DNA of 64,000 bases, from the NCBI GenBank assembly GCA_030248295.1, contig JASANH010000479.1:248001-312000 (forward strand), in the 5' to 3' direction. A program made the position numbers and the translations under genes. Below are positions 25,731 through 37,084 of the stretch, one piece after another. The first letter of the stretch is position 1, and every line of letters begins with the position of its first letter. Source of the stretch: Mesodorylaimus sp. YZB2_4. Its lineage: Eukaryota; Nematoda; Enoplea; Dorylaimida; Dorylaimidae. The notes below the pieces were generated by a model, which saw nothing but the letters and a program-made list of their open reading frames with translations, was not told the DNA's origin and did not search any database.

Positions 25731-26760
25731 ATGACTACGGCTGATATCGCTGCGACGGGTGCCATCACCCTGAGCATAGTGGCTACTCTGGCCTGCCTCG
25801 TTTCGCTGCCCGTCTTCTTCACCAGGGGGTACAATGCCCGCAACAACTTGGCTAACAGCATGAACGAATTTCGTGAACTCACCGACGACACCTGGCGTCG
25901 TATGATGACCATTCGTAACAGCGACCAAATCAAAAGCAGGGCTGTCAGGCAAGCTGGGTGCTACTGCAGCGAAAGTAAGCCAACGGACATTACGGCTGAA
26001 GGAATACATGAACTAGAATGCTCTCGTTACAGGCAACCCATGCCCAGCCGGCCCGCCAGGTCCGCCTGGTGAACCAGGACTACCAGGTGCCGACGGTTCT
26101 GATGGTTTGCCTGGCCAACCTGGAGCTGTCGGAGCCACATACTTCGAACGCCCAGCGCCCCCGCCACCTCCCACTGCCCGTGGAGAGAAGGGCCCACCCG
26201 GACCAGTTGGTGCGCCAGGCCCAGCTGGCAACAAGGGCTTCCCGGGAAATCAGGGCGCCACAGGCAATCCCGGAGGTCCAGGCCCGCAAGGCGCCCCTGG
26301 GGATGCTGGACCGCCAGGCCCGAGTGGAAATCCTGGGAACAAAGGTGCCCCAGGTCAAGACGCGGAAGGTGGAGCCAAGGGTGCACCCGGCAACAAAGGA
26401 CAACCTGGAGCGCCGTAAGTTTTAATCTTTACAAGAAAAAAAAGCTAATTAGTTTTGCGTTTCAGAGGTCAACCTGGAAATCCAGGGAACCAAGGCGCAG
26501 CTGGAAACCCTGGACCGGCTGGTCCACCTGGCCCAGCTGGTCCAGTTGGACTACCAGGTGCAGCAGGTCCGCGCGGCCAGCCAGGTGCACCTGGTCAGCC
26601 TGGCCAGAAAGGCATTGACGCCCGTAATGTCGCAGCTAACGTCGAAGGCGTGGCCCCGCCTCCAGGCTGGGTGCCAGGACGTGGCGGTAACGCTGGCGTC
26701 AGCGGCGGCGGCAACGTCGGCGTCAGCGGTGGCGTTGTTGGCGGAGCAGTCACTGGCTGA
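25731..26760 (+). CDS. nematode-type cuticle collagen 2
   Basis: Exons 25731-25974, 26033-26414 and 26466-26760 give 306 residues. The N-terminal segment ([19 protein letters not shown]) and the conserved [16 protein letters not shown] region match collagens 1 and 3, with cleavage site SRAVRQ and a Cys pair. The Gly-X-Y domain is interrupted once by a Pro-rich linker ([14 protein letters not shown]). The C-terminus differs from its paralogs. After the last Gly-X-Y run it continues through about 50 residues containing a Gly/Val/Ser-rich repeat (two GVSGG-type units), with no terminal CxC motif. An AATAAA signal follows at 26961. It may not form the same C-terminal disulfide or tyrosine cross-links as the others. 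Confidence 0.9.
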
Positions 26761-26966
26761 GAAAAGACTTGGACCATTCGCCACGCCTACAGTCTTTTGT
26801 GACTGTAAGTCCGATTTGGGCAACGGTGCTGGTTATTTGGTAGCACGAAATGTCGAATTAGCAAACCGTAGTTCTTCTTTCAATGGATCTTAATTGCTCT
26901 TTTGGTGCTCTGTGACATCTGTCGTTAGATTCCTGAGCAGTTGGTCTACGCCTTCTCTCTAATAAA

Positions 26967-29236
26967 GATCCGCATCTATGCTGCTTTGGTGTCATCTTGA
27001 AATGAGTAAATAGGGATAAACTATTCTCTCTTATGAGCTCCCTCAAATACATTCCTGGAACCCTTCCGCTGTGATAGCGCCTGTGTTGTGGCGACTGTTC
27101 CCACATAAGCAGCCCGACCGTTCACGAACTTTTTTACTTCGAACTATACACACACCTTGAGTTACACAAAGCCAAGGTTACTCCCTAACTTTGGGGTAGT
27201 TTAGACGGATCGGGCCTATCGCCCGATAGCTACTAGTGCTACTAATTCAGACAAGTCGTAAACATTCATTACTAATCTAAACACTAAGCTAACAGTTCGC
27301 GATGACGCCATATGTGTAGTCTACACACACCCACCCAGTGCGGGTGGGTGTCACTACACGGGTCTCTCACTGCGCGGCCCCCAAAACAGCACGACTACCA
27401 GCACACTGATTTGAATTTACAAGACCGACCGCACACACCTCTACTCGATGCGTCGTAAAGATAGGCGGGCGGAACGGGAAAACAAGGGCGAGGGTGCTAA
27501 GGACCAGCGGGCGATACCAGCCGCACTTTTCGATGATCACCGACGGTATAGGGCTGGCCAGTGAAACCGGTGCTCTCTTACGGTATGCTGATATGGGACT
27601 GCCGAGCGACGGCGTTAAGGTACGATCACAATCACACAGCCTGAGTTTTGATGTTAGTTTATTCCACCACGGCCACTACGCCGGCACAGCAAGACTCACG
27701 CAGAGTGGAGGACTCGCTGCACTCGTCGGTCGGAGGAAGTATACATGATCTCTGCTAGGCCATGGAGGACCTTTATAAAGGTTATCCTCGGTCCAAGAAG
27801 CAGTCTTGCCAATCTCTCAGAACAATAGGTAAAACTGTCGAGATCGACCTCTCGGTCTCGGTGGTCTAATCTAATCTAGTCGTACATACCAACCAGTTTT
27901 GGAGAACCAGCATTGACCACGAAATTAGCCACGTGGTGGAAACACACGTGACGTGCAACGTCGGACAGGAAACACGAGCAAGCGAGATGTGGGTTACATC
28001 CCTGGTTTGGGCCCCTAAAGAACAGGTACAGTACTTTACTGCAATATAAGACTTTGACGGTGAGCTTGGTGCGACTGCTTGTTCCCCAAATGATTCAACT
28101 GATCCAACTGATCTCGTATTTCTGCACGTGGTAAATATTTCCGAGTGCCTAGTGTGATGGGGAAATGCTGGCGACACCAAAAACAACCTACCCGTTAATT
28201 ACCTGTGCTTCTTCTCTAGCCCAGTTACTTGGGCAGTACTGGCCAGTCGCCAAAACTCTGGGTGGAACAGAAGGCCATCCAAATCCAAATGCCAAATACC
28301 AGAAGCGTTAGAATAGATAGCCACTAAGGTAGCTGACATGCGAAACCCTTGGCAGGGGCTAGATGATACGAGTACTAGGACAAGACGGTGGAGCCTAGCA
28401 AGTCACAGGAACGAGCCCAAGTGAAGGTCTCGTGGACTGTATTTTATCGCTTTTGTTGTCGCTGGTGTACCTTTAGCCGTTCAGCAGGAGATTTTTCCTG
28501 ACAACCTGTGGCATAATAATTTATCATGTCGTGGCATTGTCACAGTTAAGCTTGTATCTCCCGCGTAGGTATCATATAGTGTAGTGTGCGGTATTGTAAA
28601 GCTTGCTCGCCAGGGCTGCGGCTAGAGCAGGCGACCGGTGTGATGGATGTAGGACCGTAATATAATTCTCGTCTAGTGCGGTTGGGCTCGAGATTGCTCT
28701 TCTCCACACGCGGTCACGTCGGACTGCAACGTGTCAACATCATTCTCACGTTTGACCAGTGGATCAGCTTCTAATGAGGAGGTCGAGCACGAGGTACGTG
28801 CACCACACCTTATAATAGAAATATACTAAAGAGAAGTCGGTTGACATTCTACTGTGTACTGCGGGGTGCCACAAAGCCGCTTTACTTGGACAGTGTGCAA
28901 GGTTCACGTGATGTACACCTAAGATCCACTGTGGATATTAGTGAAGCCAGCTACGAAACGAGGACATGGTCCAACCTTTCATCTGAAGCTCTTTATCTCT
29001 TTTGCAACCACCTAGCGATCGGTCTATCTGTCATTCACATGTAATGTGCTGCCCGTGCTCTGCTATGCCAGTCAGTCGTATATTGGTGCCTACTCCCATG
29101 CCGTCGGACAAAATAATCCTCCGTAGGAATTTGTTCACCTAAAGGCTCATCATTGGGCATAATACATGCACGAACGTCTCTCCGACAGTTTGTAATCCAG
29201 CATGCAAGCGTGTAGGAATGCTCTATTTAAGTTACA
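26967..29236. other. gene-poor interval with inverted repeats
   Basis: About 2.3 kb without a convincing gene. It contains ATCGGGC-CTAT-CGCCCGAT near 27208-27226 and a strong hairpin CACCCACC...GGGTGGGTG near 27327-27352, flanked by GTGTAGTCTACAC. A LINE, LTR or DNA-transposon remnant is possible but no protein evidence was seen. Confidence 0.4.
27327..27352. repeat. hairpin, GC-rich inverted repeat
   Basis: ACACCCACCC and GGGTGGGTGT are perfect reverse complements separated by five bases (AGTGC). Confidence 0.6.
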
Positions 29237-29296
29237 TTTATTCCATTCTGAATATTTCGCTGGAACAGACTGCAAGTTGCAATGGATCATTCCTGT

Positions 29297-29598
29297 CTAA
29301 CCGGTTCTGGGATACACGCGACGTCGCCACCAGGGGATCTTGTAACGACGCACTTGGACAAGGTCGGGACGTTTTTGTTCATTCTCCAAAACTACTGAAA
29401 AAAAGACGTTCAAAAGAGACGAAGGCGTGAAGTATCTTCTTCCTTACCGAATACTAATGCGTTTAGAACTGCATCGGGTAAAACCTTTTCTTCTCTAGAG
29501 TCCTCCCTCGTAGTCGGCTCCATAGGTGGGGGATAAGCCTTGATCGAAGCAGTCAATGCTTGAAACAAGATCAACAAAAGGAGAATGCAACAAGACAT
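29297..29598 (-). CDS. small secreted Trp/Arg-rich peptide precursor
   Basis: Exons 29598-29448 and 29394-29297 join in phase 1 to give 82 residues. The start MSCCILLLLILFQALTASIK is a strong signal peptide. A Pro-rich and acidic propeptide follows (PPPMEPTTREDSREEK). A basic C-terminal part holds dibasic sites KR and RR and the run YKIPWWRRRVYPRTG. The intron is 53 bp with a polypyrimidine acceptor. A TATA-like ATAAAAAG (29740-29747, -) lies upstream, and AATAAA (29242-29237, -) follows the stop. Gene-like at both ends, but no family recognised. The design (signal, acidic spacer, dibasic cleavage, cationic Trp-containing end) suits a neuropeptide or antimicrobial peptide precursor. That function is inference. 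Confidence 0.6.
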
Positions 29599-29739
29599 GG
29601 TTGCAATTCAAATACGAAAATCACACTGATTCGGTACCGTTGTGAGACTGTTTTTCAGAGAGAGCAGGTGCCTGACAGTGAGGTGTCTGCGCAGCAGGTG
29701 AGAAGTATTTTGCTGATCTAGAATGCCTAGCGTGTTAAG

Positions 29740-29747
29740 GCTTTTTA
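29740..29747 (-). promoter_or_regulatory. TATA-like element of the small peptide gene
   Basis: ATAAAAAG on the minus strand, about 145 bp before the ATG. Confidence 0.4.
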
Positions 29748-30525
29748 TGCAAGGTGCACCGGCTTTTGTCAGACATTCCGTGCATGCCGCAGTTAATGGC
29801 TCGCTTTAGAAGGTCATTCGCGCCATTTGCGTAGGCATATGCTTCAAAAGCTGTCGTTAATATTTAGGTGTTACACCTCTGTCTGCCCAGGACGAGAAGA
29901 CTGTTGTGTCCTCGCGCACAGAGAACAAAGTTGGATACAGCTAGTATTTTTAGAACAAGCATGATGAGTAAGACAGCGATGAAACATTGATAACGTTGGG
30001 TGGACACTCGCCGTGTTGGCCACCTGCCTTCCAGAAAAGGTGTAATTTTTTCATGCACCGAAAATCATGTGGAGAGTCTAAATACACAGCCTCTTTTTCT
30101 TGGAAGTTGTCATGGGGACGGAAAGCAAAATAAGAACTTTCTTATGAAGGGCGGGAGTCAAGCCCGATTCGCATCTCAAGTAAGAGGCCAGCGACCTTGT
30201 AAGACAACTTTTATTTCGTGTAAACAAGATCTAGAGATCATCGTGTTCGATACATCTTCGGAAAAAAAGCTTGCCAATCGTCTGGTCATGTTTCTAGAAA
30301 CCTAAATGGCACATCGAGTTGATAACGATCGCAAATTGTACCAGGTGCAATCAGAGAAGAACAGAATTGCAGAAAAACTAAGCATACCTGTTCTGTCATG
30401 CTGCTGTCTTCGCGAACGATGTCAAAGGTGCGAATTCAGGTTTGGCCTAGTTTCGCGCAATGCTGCATTGGGTGCGAAGGAGAAACGCTTGGTGGCATTC
30501 TAAGACACAACCACGAATAATTCTT

Positions 30526-30852
30526 TTATTCCATCGCAAAAGAAGTAACTTCTTTTCGTTTGTGAGGCCTAATCGGCGGCGCATCAATCGTTGAATTCAC
30601 CAAGCGTGAAAATCGGAAAACGCCGACCACACTTTTCACATCAACGATAATAAATGCGATGCGCCCGAAGAAAACGTTTCCAGAAATGTACTGCTGTCCG
30701 TCATCAGATCTCATTTTACCGTCATCAATCAATTCTTCCGTCTGAAATGCAACCCCCGCGATGCGCGCATCCCGACCGCGGAAATCAAGAATGCCGTTAC
30801 TTTTCGAGAAGGCAAGCGAAGAACCTTCGGCTGAATCTTCTTGTGAAACATG
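30526..30852 (-). CDS. possible terminal exon of an unknown minus-strand gene
   Basis: About 108 codons open with protein-like composition, including GILDFRGRDARIAGVAFQTE, GNVFFGRIAFIIVDVKSVVG and FSRLVNSTIDAPP. It is preceded by a stop and an AG that could be an acceptor (GCAATAG). The stop codon TAA lies inside an AATAAA (GGAATAAAAG), so the 3' UTR would be almost nil. No upstream exon was found, and it abuts the divergent collagen 3 promoter at 30944. It could be an exon, a retrocopy fragment or chance. No family recognised. Confidence 0.3.
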   Translation of the reverse strand, partial: HVSQEDSAEGSSLAFSKSNGILDFRGRDARIAGVAFQTEELIDDGKMRSDDGQQYISGNVFFGRIAFIIVDVKSVVGVFRFSRLVNSTIDAPPIRPHKRKEVTSFAME

Positions 30853-30943
30853 CTATTGCTCACGCGTGACGTCCACCAGGCGGTCAAACTAAAACTTTTT
30901 TGTGGTGTTGGCACGTCTGGCTGGCAGCCCTACTTTTGCTGCC

Positions 30944-30949
30944 TATAAA
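30944..30949 (+). promoter_or_regulatory. TATA box of collagen gene 3
   Basis: CTATAAATAG about 86 bp before the ATG at 31030; nearly the same context as the collagen 1 TATA box. Confidence 0.6.
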
Positions 30950-31029
30950 TAGCCGAGTGCTCGTGGAGTCCCTGGTTCAGACTGCCAAAGGTTTGAGAAT
31001 CGACGACTCTGTGCCCGTCCGGATCGACC

Positions 31030-31991
31030 ATGGCAAAGACTTCGGCGACCAACCTGTGTTCCCTGGCCGCAATCATTATCAGCATTGGTGCTACGGTTTT
31101 TGGTCTTTTATCCCTTTGCGCGCTTTGGCAAAAGAGCGATATTATTCAGACGGATTTGCACCATGGAATGCAAGAATTTAATAATTTAACCGAAAAGGCG
31201 TGGGGCAGCTTGATGTTGAAGCGGATGGGAACAAATATTAGTGGCCGCCGTTCGCGTCAGACGCACTGTGTCTGTGACGCTGAGAACGGTGAGTTCATTC
31301 TCGTCGCTGCGCTCCTTAAGGATCACGTGTAGTCGATTCCTTTTTTCAGCGAACCCATGTCCATCTGGTCCACCGGGTGCACCTGGCGCTTCAGGAGCAG
31401 ATGGTGAAAGCGCACCACCACAAGGCCCGAAAGGACCACCTGGACCAGCTGGACTGTATGCCGCGGGAACTGGACCATGCGGTCATTGCGCTGGACCAAA
31501 AGGCCCGCCTGGCCCACCAGGAACAGTGGCTGGTCCAGCAGGTCCCAAGGGCGCCCCTGGGCCCAGGGGAGCAGACGGGAGACCAGGTCCGCTCGGTCCA
31601 CCCGGACCCGCCGGGCCAGAAGGTGATGACGGAGTCGATGGCAAGCCTGGTGAGAAAGGCCCAGCTGGCACTGACGCTTACTTGGGCGCGCTCGGACCCA
31701 AAGGACCTGCTGGCCCACCTGGACAACCGTGAGTCGAATAACATGTATCCTTTCTCGATAGCATCTGCTCCTGCTTTTTTCAGCGGACCCGGTGGCACTG
31801 GTGGAGATCATGGACCAGCAGGAAACCCGGGCCCAGCTGGACCCGCCGGACCTCCAGGACCGCTCGGACAGCCTGGCGAGGCAGGACCAAGAGGACCGAG
31901 CGGGGACACGGGTCCGAAAGGCCCACCCGGCAAGGATGCCCAGTATTGCAATTGTCCAAGAAGAACCCTGCTCCTCCATCACCATAATTAG
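31030..31991 (+). CDS. nematode-type cuticle collagen 3
   Basis: Exons 31030-31288, 31350-31728 and 31784-31991 give 281 residues. N-terminal hydrophobic segment [20 protein letters not shown], conserved [16 protein letters not shown] region, cleavage site RRSRQ, then THCVC. The Gly-X-Y region is broken by a [14 protein letters not shown] linker with two cysteines. The C-terminus is [15 protein letters not shown], like the YCKCPRK end of collagen 1. Intron phases are 1 and 2 as in the paralogs. The 3' flank with its AATAAA (32312) is part of a segment repeated 1.9 kb downstream. Confidence 0.9.
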
Positions 31992-32234
31992 GTCAGTTCA
32001 TAATTATGTCGTCTTGACTTTTAGGTAAATGCTTGTGTAGCACAGCCCGCAGTGTGTTCTGTGCTCCTACTAATGCTGGTTTGCTGTGTCGCCCGAGTTT
32101 CTGGGCTCTCATGGTTCTATTCTGGCTAAATAATAATTCTGAGTGGATGTTTGGTCGACGCGAACAATAAGGTCCATGAATCAAACTGACTCCTTACTCT
32201 CTCAACAGTCCAACCTAACACTGGCTATGGCGGG

Positions 32235-32490
32235 TGATAAGATCCTTTCAATTTCTTCCTTTTTTTGCTTGCGCCTTGTTTTGTGCTTTGTTCGATGCCG
32301 AATCAAATGCAAATAAAACAAGCAATCTGTTCCTCAATTTGCAGAGACGAACTTGACAACTGATCGACGTTGGTTGGTCAACGCGGTACAGTATGGCTTG
32401 GGTGGTGTGTATGAAACTAACAAAGTTCGAAAAATGTGGTTGTATACCTCCTGGGGCCTACCTAGTGTGTTGATGCTCTCTGGAACAGTT
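32235..32490. repeat. direct repeat copy A, collagen 3 downstream region
   Basis: Matches 34131-34386 almost throughout, with a few substitutions and single-base length differences. Shared words include GATGCCGAATCAAATGCAAA, CTGTTCCTCAATTTGCAGAG and CCTACCTAGTGTGTTGATGC. It includes the collagen 3 poly(A) signal. Copy A carries an 80-codon open frame without ATG that ends in two hydrophobic stretches; copy B disrupts it. Confidence 0.85.
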
Positions 32491-32899
32491 AGCTTGCGTT
32501 TTGGTTTTGGTAACGCCTATTTTTACTTGGTCGCGGCGTTGTTTTTCTTTGAGTTTTGTTATTCCTTTGTTATTAAAAAGGGTTTCCGTTTCTAACCACG
32601 TGTATCCACTTTCACAGTCAACATAAGAATTTTCTGAACATCTGCCAGTTCGCACAGTCTCAGTATTCATCGATAAAAAGTACTGCGTGCAATGGGCGTC
32701 AAAATTCAAGTAACTAGAACAAAGGTCAATCAGGTGCATCCCCTCGCAAATAAGTTTCCTGCTCTGATACATTTTGGAAATAATTACCTGCGTCGGTCAC
32801 AGACTGACTGTGAATTCATAGACACGAGAACACCATGCAGTCAGTATTGTACCTTGCTCGAACTACCGCAAAGAAACCATTAAAGGTTTTGAAATTCTT

Positions 32900-33345
32900 G
32901 GCTCTCCCTAGGGCTATCTAGGGCTGACCATGTAATACACCTGGGTCCCTATTACTGAAGGGAGTGACCGGTGGAGCTTTTAAGCCACGCCTAAAAATCA
33001 GGGCAGCCTACCAAGTCTTCCGACCTAGTACATGGCTGAAACGTCACCCTGACGAGTGACGCTCCCAGCTGCCTGCTCCGTGCAGAGCATCGATTGTCAG
33101 TGGGGCATCTACAACCAGAGGATGGCTCAAGCCACAGGAACAGTCCCACGCAGTCCACGGACACCTCGTGATATCGTTTATTAGCCACCATGGACCCCAC
33201 AAGGGACGATTCGGGGAGCAGTCGCACGTGCCGTCGTAGGGGTTCTGACGGACCTGAGCCTGAAGTGCTCACAGAGTGTTCAGACCAGGAACTCTAGACC
33301 AGTTCTCTACCGATGCCAGCTAGCCAAACCAGTCACTCGACCTCG
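32900..33345 (-). mobile_element. possible second tRNA-derived SINE
   Basis: On the minus strand, GGCTAGCTGGCATCGGTAGAG (33325-33305) closely resembles a tRNA-Lys-type A box. A box-B-like GGTCTGAACACTC follows at 33286-33274. A GC-rich 300-bp body unlike the flanks follows. It is unrelated by eye to the 20 kb SINE. Ends are approximate and no second copy was proven. Confidence 0.35.
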
Positions 33346-34130
33346 ACATCGCGCTCGGTCTCTTGCTGGCCCTGACTTAGGAGAGATGGACCGGTTCCCT
33401 GAACCAGTGCCAATAGGTCAGAGGGCATAGTACATGCGTGGTCCATGCCTATTACATTTTCCATAGATGCAATATGCACTGGGTGGAAATGCTTTTCCTG
33501 AGGCCAGTTGCACCTGAACAGCAAAAAAGCACACTTGTTGCCGGAACAGTTTGATCTCTTGCATCTCTAAAGTCAGTCACGTCAGTCAGAAGGATCACAT
33601 CAGTGAACTTCCGCCTTCCTTTCGTAAAATGAATCGTGTCATGCATTAATTCAATGAGTGTATGGCTCGGTCAACTGTAATAAAGTCACCGGATTTCCTA
33701 GTTACCAGCTTTCTGCATCACCATACTCTTATTGACTGAAAATAACTTCTGCCAATCGCAGCCATTCTCCATTTGGGATATTGATGCTCAAGAGAGCGCT
33801 ACTGCAGCCTTGGTCGGACACAAGGTAGATGATCAGCTGTCTTGTTGCCACAAATATTGTAGGACGCGACGCCGTTTGACCCTACAAAGCTACCCTACAC
33901 TTTACCTGAGTTCGTTTGCTTGGTTTCTATCTGAGGTCACATCAGTCAGCACGCGATAAAGACAGGCGACAGTGGAGAACGCTGGTACATATACCCAAGG
34001 CGAGGCTTTGGGGTGTGCCGTTGAAATATTAGACTGAAGATTCATTAAACGGGAAAAAATTCTGAAAAGAGGCAGGCCAAAGCCAGTAACGCCGCATGCA
34101 GGGACGGAAAGGGCACGTGGTAAGATCGGA

Positions 34131-34386
34131 TGATAAGATCTTTCAATTTCTTCCTTTTTTGCTTGCGCCTTGTTTTGTGCTTTGTTCGATGCCGAATCAA
34201 ATGCAAATAAAAAAAGCAATCTGTTCCTCAATTTGCAGAGACGAACTTGACAAGTGATCGACGTTGGTTGGTCAGCGCGGTACAGTATGGCTTGAGTATT
34301 TGTATGAAACTAACAAAGTTCGAAAAATGTGGTTTGTATATTTCCTGGGGCCTACCTAGTGTGTTGATGCTCTCTGGAACAATGAG
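34131..34386. repeat. direct repeat copy B
   Basis: Second copy of the 32235-32490 segment, same orientation. Similarity begins at TGATAAGATC and ends just after CTCTCTGGAACA. No collagen coding sequence accompanies it. Confidence 0.85.
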
Positions 34387-35905
34387 CTCGAACTGCTCCA
34401 GATAGCATCAAGAACTGGTGGAACATGCGGCTTGTAGACCATACAGTAATTAGTGGTTTGAGCAAAGGTTACGCGGGATTTAATGCATACCAGGAATTTT
34501 TATTTTCTGGAATACTTACATCGACCCATCATGTGAAATGTAAAGACAAAAAACCGTCGACTCAAATAACAATTTGCTAGCAGCGGCTGGCGAGGGAAAG
34601 GCGCAGGAGGGAACTAACGGCGTCTGTCCTGACTCGCTATAACCTGCGACCAACCCCATGCGTAATGCGCAGATGTGACTTGACATTCTGTACTAGGTCC
34701 ACTGACTTTTGTTGCAGAAGCCAGTAGCATGTTAAGAACTGTCGTAATTTTTCCATGCCAGTGTTAATCTTCACGCGAAAATTCAATTTTATTTGGTGAA
34801 TACCACATCAAAAGAGACTGCGCTATCGTGGTCAGTGCGACGAAACGAAGAAACAGTAAAAAGGAGAAGCAATTGCAAACCAGCCCCTGAAAGCTCAAAG
34901 CTCTTTAGTTCAGCCTTCTGTAACCGTGCCCTGAGTCTACATGGAAACAGGTCTAAACGTTATCAGATCAGTCGTTCCAGATAAAGACCGGCAAAGCTTG
35001 ACATCGAAGCTTGACGAGGGGAATTTCCATATCGAGGGAGCATCAAATATACGGGGTGGCTTATACAGCTCATATACCCTTCTGTTCCGCGCATACGGTT
35101 AGCTCGTACAGCATCTGCCTTTGGTGGCCATTGCTACTAACGAAGACTACGACGCCACATGCACTATCTTCTCATTTCCATGATATGATAACTGGGTATT
35201 CGAGTGTTGCAGGCCATGAGTTCCTTGAGTGTACCTACCTCTGTTTGGAGGGCGTCTGAAGACTCGTTCCATCGTCCTACAGTAGTCAGTAGTCAGATGA
35301 CGACGAGCTTGGTAGTCCATGGGTAATATCGCGTCCCTCTTATTTTTCATTGCAGCTGTTCATGGTACTTTTCCCACAATGTGGTGCCCAATCGTTGCTA
35401 TGATGGGGTTCTTTCCTGGCCGTGTTTTAGTTTCCTCAGGTATTGTTGTATCTTATGAAAGCTAAGACTCGCAGAACTTGGGTTCAACAAAAGCACATTC
35501 AAGCATTACTATTTTCTCCTTAGTGTTCCTCTGAGGGATAGCGGTAGAAACCGAACATGCTGTATCTTCACAAAACAACGAGCACTAGCCTTAGAAGCAA
35601 AGAATATGTGACGCACTATATTCAGCTCGCTAAGGATGCATGCCTTGGACAATGGCTCGCCAGCAGGCTTGTGAAACGGGTAGAAAATTACTTCTTTCTG
35701 CTCTGGCAGACTAGAATATACAGTACGGTATATGGCAAGACGGAATAATGAAAATTCGATATTTAGCTAAAGCCAGGTCAGCCGGATTAGATTGGACGCA
35801 AGCACGTGTTTTCAATAAGGAATCAGTCAGGAAGAGAAGGAACCTCGTCGTCAAGACCGTGCGGCTTGAAGGAAGTTAGTTTTCAACTTTCATTGAAGCA
35901 TAGCC
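34387..35905. other. intergenic, no gene seen
   Basis: About 1.5 kb upstream of the GPCR gene. Only short open frames without support. Confidence 0.4.
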
Positions 35906-37084
35906 ATGAGTTCGAACGCTACTAACAGCACAATCGTGTGCCTGATATCCGAATCATTTAAAAAACAGACGGAAAACGCCGGATATTTCACTTACTTTGT
36001 TCTTGTGTATCCGTATTTCTTTCTCGGCATACTTGGACACGGACTGTTTTTTGCTGGCTTGCCTGAGACAAACAAAACAAGAAGCAGCTTACCTCTATCA
36101 ACTGTTCCTAGCAGCATTGAAAATTCTTGAAATTGCCAGCTTTACAGTTCTCTCGTCGGCTTTCAATCGCTGGGCAGGTCTAGGCAACGAAGGGGCGCAT
36201 TGGTACAGGAGTCAGTTCGGACTCATGTGGTTCGCAGCCCACGTGAACATCCCACTGGTCAATGGCTTCATCAACTCATGCCTGTTCTTATCGTTGTGTA
36301 TGTCCGTCGATCGAGTTTTGGCCTTGGCAGCCCCTCATTCGTATCGTCGTGTATCGAAACAAAGAAATCGAGTGTATGCATTAGCTATTTGCTTGACTAT
36401 CGGATTCTTGATCGTCGGCTTCGACACGCTCCGGTTTAACTTGAAATTCGACGAGAGCACAGGTCTGTACACACTAAAGACCAACGCCGCTTACATGTTA
36501 AGTGTAACCGCGACCACTTTGGCAAATCTGAGAAACGGAATTTTGATTCTGGCAGTTATCTTGCTGATCGTGTGCAACTGCGCTGTCATTCTGTTGTACA
36601 AGAGAAAGATGATCGGGGCTGCTGTGAAACCTGGCCAGGCGGGGCAACAAAGATGCTGCGGGCAAGAGTATCGTCAGCGAAAACGAAAGCAAACGAAGGA
36701 GGGAGGCAAAAAAAGACATTGATCTTGCTCAGTGTATGCCAATCAACATTGAATAGCATCAGCGTTGGACTCTTGGCTTCATTTTTCGTATTGATATATT
36801 TAGCACCAGAATTTGTTAACTGTCAAGGCTTGCAGATGGGACCGAGTCTGGATGCTACTCTTCAAATTGCATCGCTGCTCGATTTCTACGCCCCTTTATT
36901 CGTGTCGAAGAATTTTCGTCGCATGGTATTCCCATGGTGCAGTAAGTCGACTACGATAATTTTTATGGCTACTTCGACGGCTATGACTCAATCTCGTCCA
37001 GTCCCTAACGCGACGATTGCCATGAATCAAGTGAAATCAATGGTGGTAACCGCTTTTTCGGGGGAAAACGATGCAGATATCTAG
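35906..37084 (+). CDS. rhodopsin-like GPCR, frame broken at two homopolymers
   Basis: Class A seven-pass receptor, probably for a peptide or chemical ligand. Three overlapping reading segments together make a full receptor. 35906-36052 holds an N-glycosylated N-terminus (NAT, NST) and TM1. About 36050-36714 holds TM2-TM5, including SLCMSVDRVLALAAPHSYRR (a DRY-like DRV after TM3). About 36710-37084 holds TM6-TM7 and a C-tail, starting TLILLSVCQS. The breaks fall at a T6 run (36047-36052) and an A7 run (36708-36714). No short intron restores phase cleanly. Coding quality outside the runs is good, which favours assembly error over decay, but a recent pseudogene is possible. Exact subfamily not recognised. 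Confidence 0.65.

Noticed and set aside
32353-32595. Hydrophobic 80-codon frame downstream of collagen 3
   Set aside because: No ATG, lies in a repeated segment and is disrupted in the second copy.
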